Source: Cecembia sp.
GTDB lineage: Bacteria > Bacteroidota > Bacteroidia > Cytophagales > Cyclobacteriaceae
Length of the DNA: 38,039 nucleotides
Assembly: GCF_007126775.1 (NCBI RefSeq)
Contig: NZ_SLAP01000239.1
Span: 1 to 38,039, forward strand
Direction of reading: 5' to 3'
The translations under genes and the position numbers were made by a program. Below the pieces are notes generated by a model. It saw only the letters and a program-made list of their open reading frames with translations, did no database searches and was not told where the DNA came from. Of this stretch, positions 25,869 to 32,624 are shown piece after piece (positions within the stretch are counted from its first letter, which is position 1; each line of letters starts with the position of its first letter).

Positions 25869-26486
25869 ATGGATCAGGAATATTTACCGGAAGATAGTTA
25901 TTTGACCTTAAAAACTGAATCGGAAGGACTTTACAAGGAAAAAGGAAGTAAGTTTCTGGCATTTGCTTATCCAGTAAAGAGTGAACAAGGCGTCAAGGAA
26001 ATTTTAGATCAACTGCGTAAAAAATATTACGATGCCAGACACCATTGTTATGCGTATCTTTTGGGCAAAAACCAGGATCAATTCAGAGCCAATGATGATG
26101 GGGAGCCCAACCATTCTGCGGGTGATCCAATCTTGGGACAGATCCGCTCTAATGGAATTACCGATGTACTGATTGTGGTCATTAGGTATTTTGGAGGGAC
26201 TAAGCTTGGTGTATCGGGCCTAATTAATGCCTATAAGAGCGCTGCTGCAGATGCCATCACCAATAATGAAATCATTACCGCGATCCTACATGAACAAGTC
26301 AAAATTGACTTTGAATACCTCAGCATGAATGAGGTAATGAAACTGATCAAGGATTTTGAACTTCAGATTGTTGAACAGTACTTTGATAACCATTGCCAGA
26401 TCATTTTAGAAGTAAGGAAAAAACTATTGGATGAACTCACCCACAAAATCAGGAATCTACCTGGGGTGAAAATGCATTTCTTATGA
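25869..26486 (+). CDS. YigZ/IMPACT family protein
   Basis: This 205-residue protein belongs to the YigZ/IMPACT family, found in all domains of life; mammalian and yeast relatives inhibit the GCN2 kinase, and the bacterial role is not settled. The N-terminal UPF0029 domain shows EKGSKFLAFAYPV, DARHHCYAYLLG and the hallmark NDDGEPNHSAGDPIL, followed by VVIRYFGGTKLGVSGLINAY. A smaller C-terminal domain (about 135-205) completes the usual length. The first ATG (25869) gives the expected beginning. A heptamer-repeat array begins just beyond its stop codon. Confidence 0.93.
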   Translation: MDQEYLPEDSYLTLKTESEGLYKEKGSKFLAFAYPVKSEQGVKEILDQLRKKYYDARHHCYAYLLGKNQDQFRANDDGEPNHSAGDPILGQIRSNGITDVLIVVIRYFGGTKLGVSGLINAYKSAAADAITNNEIITAILHEQVKIDFEYLSMNEVMKLIKDFELQIVEQYFDNHCQIILEVRKKLLDELTHKIRNLPGVKMHFL

Positions 26487-26507
26487 GAAAATTAAAAATG
26501 TTCAATA

Positions 26508-26714
26508 ACCGTCAACTCTGAACTCTTGAACCCTGAACTCGCTAACCATTAACCCAGAACACTGAACTCTGAACTCTTTAACCTTGAACACTGAACCCTG
26601 AACCTTGAATCCTGAACTCGCTAACCATTAACCCATAACACTGAACTCTGAACTCTTTAACCTTGAACACTGAACCCTGAACTCCTGAACCTTGAACCGA
26701 TGAACCCTGAACCT
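26508..26714. repeat. Degenerate heptamer array (GAACNCT-type), about 200 bp
   Basis: Nearly the whole intergenic stretch consists of 7- to 8-base units such as TGAACTC, TGAACCC, TGAACCT, TTAACCC and TAACCAT. Read on the minus strand the consensus is close to TTCAGGG/TTMARGG. Roughly 28 units can be laid end to end, with an extra base in some. It is strongly strand-asymmetric, with few G on the plus strand, and contains no open frame of note. It lies between the converging yigZ and exonuclease genes. Confidence 0.85.
26525..26682. repeat. 79-bp tandem duplication within the heptamer array
   Basis: Bases 26525-26603 and 26604-26682 are direct tandem copies with a 79-bp period. From 26532/26611 onwards 72 bases match with a single difference (G at 26556, T at 26635). 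The first seven bases of the unit add one more difference. The near identity shows that a large block was duplicated recently on top of the old heptamer pattern. Confidence 0.88.
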
Positions 26715-26715
26715 A

Positions 26716-26736
26716 TTCCCTTTTCCCTTTTCCCTC
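26716..26736 (-). repeat. Three TTCCCTT heptamers; minus strand could form a G-quadruplex
   Basis: Three consecutive heptamers TTCCCTT, TTCCCTT and TTCCCTC overlap the stop codon of the exonuclease gene (26735-26737). On the minus strand they give GGG runs separated by AAAA, and a fourth GGG lies ten bases further on (26705-26707). This is a possible three-layer G-quadruplex in the 3' end of the nhaC-exonuclease transcript. Confidence 0.6.
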
Positions 26737-27337
26737 AACGATTAAACAACTCATCCAAATACCCCTGATACTGTAGCTTTTTATAAATCTCCAAGCAAAC
26801 CCAGGCATCTGTAGCCGCATAGAGTTTTTGTTTTTCTGTAAGCGCAGCAGCCTCCCAATTTGAGACCTGTTCTGATTTGGATATCCGCATTTGTAATACC
26901 ATCGCGGCTAAATTTCTAACCCCAATATTCTGGAAACCTACTTTTTTGAGTTCGTCATTGAGATCAAAAAAACTGGCAGGTTGAAAACCAACAGCAACTT
27001 TTCTTAAGGCTCTTAGATCATCCAAGACTGCAGCTCCGATTTTAATCGTTTTGGGATCCTCCAAAATCTCTTGAATGATTCCTGGCATACCCACTTCATT
27101 TAGCCGAATCAGGAAAGCTACTTCATCTGTAGCCAACTGTAAAAGGGAGACATAGTATTGGGTACCTTTACGGAATGAGGGTCTTGTCTCTGTATCAAAG
27201 CCCAATAAACTATGACGGCCAAGTTCAGATGCCACTTCCTTGATTTGGTCTTTTGAATTGACCAATACAATGTCGCCTTGAAACTGTCCCAATGGTAAAT
27301 CGTTGATTTCTTCCTTACTGATTTTTTTAAGGATCAT
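26735..27337 (-). CDS. DEDDy 3'-5' exonuclease (RNase D-like domain only)
   Basis: This 200-residue protein is a single DnaQ-superfamily exonuclease domain of the RNase D/WRN type. Motif I is GFDTET (D48, E50), motif II lies in GAAVLDDLRAL (D106/D107), and motif III is YAATDAW (Y173, D177), the DEDDy pattern. All catalytic residues are present. It lacks the HRDC domains of true RNase D, so its substrate may be RNA or DNA. Its start overlaps the nhaC stop by four bases (ATGA), so it is co-translated with the antiporter although no functional link is evident. The repeat array begins at its stop codon. Confidence 0.9.
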   Translation of the reverse strand: MILKKISKEEINDLPLGQFQGDIVLVNSKDQIKEVASELGRHSLLGFDTETRPSFRKGTQYYVSLLQLATDEVAFLIRLNEVGMPGIIQEILEDPKTIKIGAAVLDDLRALRKVAVGFQPASFFDLNDELKKVGFQNIGVRNLAAMVLQMRISKSEQVSNWEAAALTEKQKLYAATDAWVCLEIYKKLQYQGYLDELFNR

Positions 27338-28815
27338 ACTGCAAGTTCTTTTTTAATCTCCACCATTTCTTCCTCAGTGTAAAAATTTATACCCAATTTC
27401 AAATAGCCAAATAAAATGGTCATAAATGGAGAAATAATGTTAAAAAAGCAATAGGGTGCATAAGTAAGCGTAGCTACACCAAGGACTGAGGCCTGGGTAG
27501 CACCACAGGTATTCCACGGTATCAAAACTGAGGTAACCGTCGCACTGTCTTCCAGGGTCCGGCTCAAATTTTCAGGTTTGAGTCCCCTCTTTCTATAAAT
27601 GTCTGCATACATTCTTCCAGGAACCAAAATTGCAAGGTATTGGTCAGAGGTAGTGACATTGAAGAATACACAGGTGGCTGCGGTTGAAGCGATAAGTGAA
27701 CCTACTGAATGGACCTTTTCGATAATGGCTTCAGCCAATACTCTTAACATTCCACTTTCTTCCATTATTCCACCAAAAATCATGGCGCAAACAATAAGCC
27801 AAATCGTATTTAACATACCAGCCATACCCCCCGTCACCAGCAATTCATTGACCACTTCATTATTGGTTATTATTCTGATTTCACCATAAAGCGACATCAT
27901 TACGCCCTTATAAGCCTGATACAGAAATGATTCTCCCGGCTCATTTGCGATAGCTCTGATGACATCAGGCTGAAATATTACTGCAAATGCTCCTCCAAGA
28001 AGTGCGCCCGCAAGCAAGGCAGGAACCGCTGGGACTTTCTTGACGATCATTACCAATACCAGAACAGGCACTATAAATAACCAACCATTTACATTAAAGT
28101 TTTCAACGATTACAGCAGATATTTCTTTTACCTGGGAAACAGATCCCTCTGTACCAGAAACAAACCCAATTACCCCAAAAATAATAAGTGCTATCAAAAT
28201 TGATGGCACTGTAGTTTTGGTCATATGCCGAATATGCGTGAATAAATCTGTTCCTGCCATGGCCGGAGCCAAATTGGTAGTATCTGAAAGTGGAGACATT
28301 TTATCTCCAAAATAAGCTCCTGAAAGTATGGCTCCCGCAATCAACCCCTCTCCAAACCCCAATGCCTTGCCAATTCCTAAAAGGGCTACTCCAACGGTAG
28401 CTACTGTCGTCCAACTGCTACCTGTAGCAATAGACACTATGGCACTGACAATACAGGCTGCTATCAAAAAGATGGTTGGATTGAGAATCTGCAAGCCATA
28501 ATAAATCATCGCAGGTACGATGCCGCTCAATAACCATGTTCCCGCCAATGCACCGATCAAAAGCAATATCAGGATACTTGACATCGCTGCCGAAATGCTT
28601 TTGACAATACCATCCTGTAGTTTTCCCCATTTGATGTGTAATCTAAAAATAGCAACTATCCCGGCAACTGCCGAGGAGATCACGAGCACCATCTGATTGG
28701 ACCCTGAGAGGCCATCGGTACCAAAAATCAGAATATTGATGACCAAAAGGACAATTAAAAACAAGATTGGAAAAAATGCTTCCAGTATCGTAGGTTCTTT
28801 TCGACTAGCTGCCAT
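27334..28815 (-). CDS. nhaC: NhaC family Na+/H+ antiporter
   Basis: This 493-residue inner-membrane protein exchanges sodium for protons and probably serves sodium or pH homeostasis. It has about eleven or twelve hydrophobic segments. Family signatures are ATGSSWTTVATVGVALLGIG, GAYFGDKMSPLSDTTNLAPA with conserved charged and polar residues for ion binding, and a C-terminal LIPWNTCGATQA. I start at the ATG at 28815; the TTG directly before it adds one residue. It lies 53 bp behind a DAO-family oxidoreductase and overlaps the exonuclease gene by four bases, so the three form a probable minus-strand unit. Confidence 0.93.
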   Translation of the reverse strand: MAASRKEPTILEAFFPILFLIVLLVINILIFGTDGLSGSNQMVLVISSAVAGIVAIFRLHIKWGKLQDGIVKSISAAMSSILILLLIGALAGTWLLSGIVPAMIYYGLQILNPTIFLIAACIVSAIVSIATGSSWTTVATVGVALLGIGKALGFGEGLIAGAILSGAYFGDKMSPLSDTTNLAPAMAGTDLFTHIRHMTKTTVPSILIALIIFGVIGFVSGTEGSVSQVKEISAVIVENFNVNGWLFIVPVLVLVMIVKKVPAVPALLAGALLGGAFAVIFQPDVIRAIANEPGESFLYQAYKGVMMSLYGEIRIITNNEVVNELLVTGGMAGMLNTIWLIVCAMIFGGIMEESGMLRVLAEAIIEKVHSVGSLIASTAATCVFFNVTTSDQYLAILVPGRMYADIYRKRGLKPENLSRTLEDSATVTSVLIPWNTCGATQASVLGVATLTYAPYCFFNIISPFMTILFGYLKLGINFYTEEEMVEIKKELAV

Positions 28816-28868
28816 CAAATGATTTTTATAAATAATTTAAAAACTGAATTTAGTAAAATTTATCAATT

Positions 28869-29990
28869 TCACGACTTGTTTATAAGATTTACCAATTCGC
28901 TGCCTGTCTGCCATCCTATGGCTACTCCCATTCCTCCAAGACGCACTGCAATGGAAAGATTTGGATTTATTTTTTTCACGAGCGGCCTTTTATCCATGCC
29001 AAATGCCATAATACCAGACCATTCCATTTCCACCTTAGGGGCAGCATTTGGGAAAATTACTTTTTCCATTATCTCCATCAGATGGTTTTTCACCTTTGGG
29101 TTGATCCCAAAGTCCGTGGTTTCTTCACCTTCAAAATCCATGTTTCTCCCTCCTCCCAACAAGAGCCTATTGTCTATATTCCTAAAATAAACATAACCTT
29201 TGTCATAATGAAAAGCACCTTTCCAGGAAATCTGATAGGGCAGTGGTTCGGTTACCATCACCAACCCCCTTCCAGGTCTGATATCCATATCAGGAAGTAG
29301 ACTTGGTGTAAAGGCATTGGTACAAACAAGCACCTGATTGGCTTTAAAATTAATTTTTTCTCCTTGATCATTCACCTGGACAAGTCCCTCCTCTGCAAGC
29401 AATTCACTTACTTTTGCCCCGGTAAGAATTTTGATTCCTTTTTCGTTGCAGGCTTTCCAAAGGGAATTGATGAATTTCCCACTGTCCAACTCTCCTTCAA
29501 ATCCATTCCTGATAACAGCCTTAACTTTGCTTCCAAACCCCAATTGCTGATGATCAGGCAAAACTGAGAACACAGATTGCTTAAAAACCGGGAATAAGAG
29601 CTCATTGATTTCCTCCACCCTTTTCAAAGCAGGCGATTCCTGTTCTGTAATGAGTTCAAACCCCCCATCCCCTTTGTAATCAAGATGGACATCTCCAAAG
29701 CGTTGCCTTATAGCCAATAAGCCTTCATACCGTTTTTGAACAAGGGCCAATACTTCGCTTTTGGTAAGGACTTCCAGATCATCCAGAATTTCAGTCAAAC
29801 TCCCAAAGCAAGCGAAACCTGCATTTCTGGAACTGGCCCCCGAAGGAAAAACTCCCTTTTCCAAAACAAGGACTTGATGATCAGGAAAGATATCTTTGTA
29901 TTGAATGGCAGTAGAAAGGCCAACGATCCCCCCTCCCACTACAATCAGATCATGGTTTAAGAAATTTTTTTTCTCCCAAAAGCTCAACAT
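28869..29990 (-). CDS. FAD-dependent oxidoreductase, DAO/DadA-like
   Basis: This 373-residue flavoprotein belongs to the DAO superfamily. The FAD site is VVGGGIVGLSTA (GxGxxG at 19-24), with VLEKG and the conserved SSRNAGFACFGS loop following, a pattern found in glycine and sarcosine oxidase-like and DadA-like enzymes. The middle has the substrate-domain strands GYVYFRNIDNRLLLGGGR, and the C terminus has the FAD-closing RLGGMGVAIGWQTGSELV. No membrane anchor is seen, although the N-terminal MLSFWEKKNFL could be amphipathic. The substrate is unknown; oxidation of a small amino acid is the family expectation. It is divergent from the Mpo1-like gene (85-bp gap, no clear promoter) and heads the minus-strand set with nhaC. 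Confidence 0.88.
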   Translation of the reverse strand: MLSFWEKKNFLNHDLIVVGGGIVGLSTAIQYKDIFPDHQVLVLEKGVFPSGASSRNAGFACFGSLTEILDDLEVLTKSEVLALVQKRYEGLLAIRQRFGDVHLDYKGDGGFELITEQESPALKRVEEINELLFPVFKQSVFSVLPDHQQLGFGSKVKAVIRNGFEGELDSGKFINSLWKACNEKGIKILTGAKVSELLAEEGLVQVNDQGEKINFKANQVLVCTNAFTPSLLPDMDIRPGRGLVMVTEPLPYQISWKGAFHYDKGYVYFRNIDNRLLLGGGRNMDFEGEETTDFGINPKVKNHLMEIMEKVIFPNAAPKVEMEWSGIMAFGMDKRPLVKKINPNLSIAVRLGGMGVAIGWQTGSELVNLINKS

Positions 29991-30075
29991 CTCTCCACTA
30001 TTTCTTATGAATTAATCAGCTATTTATTAAATTAAGGGTAATTATCCAATCCAAACCCAATTAAAGCTTGAATCC

Positions 30076-30555
30076 ATGAGGAAAATTGATGATTTGCTCT
30101 ATGAATATGGCCTTAGCCATCAAAATGAAACCAACAAAACCATTCATTGGATTTGTGTTCCTGCCATCTTTTTCAGTATTGTGGGCCTGATTTACAGTAT
30201 TCCAGCAGCGCCCGTTGAGCGCTTGTTGCCTTTTCTGGGCAGTTTTGCCAATTGGGCTACATTGGCTCTTGTAATTGTATTGTTTTATTATGTATCCCTT
30301 TCTCCTCCCCTTGCTTTGGGAATGTTTTTTTTCTCAGCTATCTGCCTGGCTTTGGCAAATTTTCTGAGCCTAACTGTCCCCATTCCACTTTGGGCTCTCA
30401 GCTTGGGAATATTCATATTAGCTTGGATATTCCAGTTTTATGGCCATAAAATAGAGGGAAAAAAGCCCTCTTTTCTAAAGGATCTTCAATTTTTAATGAT
30501 CGGTCCTGCTTGGCTCATGCATTTTATATACAAAAAGATTGGGCTAGCTTATTGA
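30076..30555 (+). CDS. Mpo1-like (DUF962) membrane protein, putative 2-hydroxy fatty acid dioxygenase
   Basis: This 159-residue protein matches the Mpo1/DUF962 family. Yeast Mpo1 is an Fe(II)-dependent dioxygenase that shortens 2-hydroxy fatty acids by one carbon in phytosphingosine breakdown. The conserved motifs are visible: H15 and then NKTIHWICVP (N20, K21, H24, P29), and FYGHKIEGKKPSF (H124, E127, P131), followed by the FLMIGPAWLMHF end motif. Four hydrophobic segments lie between and after. The putative iron-ligand histidines are all present, so activity is plausible. Bacteroidota often contain 2-hydroxy fatty acids in their lipids, which would give a natural substrate, but this is inference. 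A promoter for the next gene overlaps its stop codon. Confidence 0.85.
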   Translation: MRKIDDLLYEYGLSHQNETNKTIHWICVPAIFFSIVGLIYSIPAAPVERLLPFLGSFANWATLALVIVLFYYVSLSPPLALGMFFFSAICLALANFLSLTVPIPLWALSLGIFILAWIFQFYGHKIEGKKPSFLKDLQFLMIGPAWLMHFIYKKIGLAY

Positions 30556-30580
30556 TTTTTTCCTGTTATTTTTAGGTTTG
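30552..30580 (+). promoter_or_regulatory. Candidate promoter of the KefB-like antiporter gene
   Basis: TTG at 30552-30554, an 18-bp spacer, and TAGGTTTG at 30573-30580 match the Bacteroidota TTG / TAnnTTTG pattern, with the -7 box perfect. Transcription would begin near 30587, giving a leader of about 20 bases before the ATG at 30606. The -33 TTG overlaps the stop codon of the Mpo1-like gene. Confidence 0.6.
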
Positions 30581-30605
30581 AAAACCATTTAGTCAAGCCT
30601 GATTT

Positions 30606-32618
30606 ATGTTTAGTTTCATTTTTGCTGCAGTTGAAATTCCAATGCTGTCCGATATCGTGTGGATCTTTGGATTGGCCACCTTGGTCATCCTTGTCTTTAT
30701 GCGGTTGAAAATCCCGACAATTATTGGTTTTTTATTCACTGGTGCTCTGGCTGGCCCTTACGGGCTTTCGCTGGTTCAGGCTTCCACTACGGTGGATATT
30801 TTATCGGAAATAGGTGTAATTTTGTTGCTTTTTGTCATTGGGATGGAATTTTCCCTAAAAAGCCTAATGGCAATCAAAAAAGCTGTATTTATAGGGGGTG
30901 CATTGCAGGTAAGCCTTACCATTTTGATAACCACTTTGGTGGCTTATTTCCTCGATTTTGACTGGGCTGTATCTGTTTTTATAGGTTTCCTTTTTTCATT
31001 GAGCAGTACTGCAATCGTGTTGAAACTGTTACAGGAAGGCGGACAGATCAATACCATTCCAGGTCGAACCACATTGGCGATTTTGATTTTTCAGGATATC
31101 GTTATTGTACCCTTAATGCTATTTACGCCCATGTTGGCAGGGGAAACAGATAATGTGGCATGGGCTTTATTCCTTATGGCTCTTAAAGGCACCTTGGTGG
31201 TTATACTTACCTTACTAAGTGCCAAGTACCTTGTTCCTACCCTGCTTTACCGCATTGCCAAGACAAGAAACGAAGAATTGTTCCTTCTGAGTATCATTGT
31301 GATATGCTTTGCCGTGGCCTATGCTACTTCTTTATTGGGTTTATCCTTGGGCTTGGGAGCCTTCTTAGCGGGTTTGATCATCAGTGAATCTGATTACAGT
31401 CACCATGCCACTGGAAAAATACTGCCTTTTAGGGAAGTTTTTCTGAGCTTTTTCTTTGTCTCTGTTGGGATGCTTTTCGATATCACCTTTCTTTTTGAAC
31501 ACATTCTTCCGATTTTAGGATTGACCCTCTTGACATTTGTGGTCAAATTTATAACGGCCACAGTTGCTGTTAGAGCTATAGGACAAGGCTTCAAAGAAGC
31601 TTTTATGGTAGCTTTCTCTATTTTCCAGGTGGGGGAATTCTCCCTGCTTTTGGCCAAGGTGGGGTTGAATTTTGAATTATTAGATGCCGATACTTACCAG
31701 TATTTTCTCGCTATTTCTATTCTTACCATGGCTGTTACTCCTTTTGTATTGAAAAAAAGAGAGGAAATATCCTGTGGAATTTTAAACCTGCCCCTTCCGA
31801 AAAGACTGAATAAGCGGTTTGGAAATGAAGACCAGCCGGATATCAAACTGGAGGAAGATCTCAAAGACCACTTGGTCATTATTGGTTATGGACTGAACGG
31901 CAGGAACCTTTCCAAGGCGGCAAAGACTGCTGATATCCCTTACGCAATCATTGAAATGAATCCCGCCACCGTTAGGGAAGAATCCCTAAAAGGGGAGCCC
32001 ATCACTTATGGAGATGCCGCAAATGAAACGGTTTTGGATCATGTAAATATCAATAAAGCCAGGGTAGCCGTGATAGCCATATCCAATGCGGAAGCCACCA
32101 AGCGCATTATTTCCGCTATAAGACACCTTACACAAAATCCCTATATTATAGTAAGAACCAGGTATGTCAATGAAATCGAAGAAAACCTCAAGTTAGGAGC
32201 AGATGAAGTAATACCCGAGGAATTTGAGACCTCCATAGAAATATTTACCCGGACATTGGCCAAATACCTTATCCCAAGGCACGATATTGAAGAATTCACT
32301 GAAGAAGTCAGGTCTCATAACTATGAACTATTTAGATTCAATTCAGAGGAAAAAATGCCACGTAAAAGAATTGACTTGCCTGACATCAATTTTGTAGGGG
32401 TGATGGTGGAAAAAGACAGTGGAAAGTATATCAATAGGCCATTGAGAGAAGCTGGCATACGGGATGATTTGGGAATTAATGTCGTGGCCATTAAAAGGGA
32501 AGGAAAAACAATCACCAATATCCACCCGGATGAAAGGTTAAAGTTAGGTGATGTGGTCTATGTAGCCGGTAAACCAGATGCTCTGGAAAAATTTGAAGCA
32601 GAGGTCGAGATTGATTGA
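30606..32618 (+). CDS. CPA2 monovalent cation:proton antiporter (KefB/CpaA-like) with RCK_N and RCK_C
   Basis: This 670-residue protein is a CPA2-family antiporter or channel-like transporter for K+ or Na+ and H+. Residues 12-385 form about twelve membrane segments with the family QD pair in AILIFQDIVIVPL (Q163, D164). Residues 421-545 are an RCK_N/TrkA_N domain with the dinucleotide loop IIGYGLNGRN (427-433) and GDAANETVL. Residues 592-668 are an RCK_C/TrkA_C domain (LPDINFVGVMVEKDSGKYIN to GDVVYVAGKPDALEKF). The layout equals that of KefB/KefC and S. aureus CpaA; RCK_C of CpaA binds c-di-AMP. It converges on the patatin gene with a 6-bp gap and no obvious terminator. Its own promoter candidate lies just upstream. 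Confidence 0.92.
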   Translation: MFSFIFAAVEIPMLSDIVWIFGLATLVILVFMRLKIPTIIGFLFTGALAGPYGLSLVQASTTVDILSEIGVILLLFVIGMEFSLKSLMAIKKAVFIGGALQVSLTILITTLVAYFLDFDWAVSVFIGFLFSLSSTAIVLKLLQEGGQINTIPGRTTLAILIFQDIVIVPLMLFTPMLAGETDNVAWALFLMALKGTLVVILTLLSAKYLVPTLLYRIAKTRNEELFLLSIIVICFAVAYATSLLGLSLGLGAFLAGLIISESDYSHHATGKILPFREVFLSFFFVSVGMLFDITFLFEHILPILGLTLLTFVVKFITATVAVRAIGQGFKEAFMVAFSIFQVGEFSLLLAKVGLNFELLDADTYQYFLAISILTMAVTPFVLKKREEISCGILNLPLPKRLNKRFGNEDQPDIKLEEDLKDHLVIIGYGLNGRNLSKAAKTADIPYAIIEMNPATVREESLKGEPITYGDAANETVLDHVNINKARVAVIAISNAEATKRIISAIRHLTQNPYIIVRTRYVNEIEENLKLGADEVIPEEFETSIEIFTRTLAKYLIPRHDIEEFTEEVRSHNYELFRFNSEEKMPRKRIDLPDINFVGVMVEKDSGKYINRPLREAGIRDDLGINVVAIKREGKTITNIHPDERLKLGDVVYVAGKPDALEKFEAEVEID

Positions 32619-32624
32619 AGAAAG

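Noticed and set aside
26508-26714. Possible CRISPR array
   Set aside because: Repeats are contiguous 7-8-base units plus one 79-bp tandem block, with no unique spacers of constant length and no cas genes nearby.
26487-26734. Small peptide gene or tRNA in the yigZ-exonuclease gap
   Set aside because: The sequence is fully accounted for by the heptamer array; frames are stop-rich (TGA and TAA within the repeats) and no cloverleaf pairing is visible.
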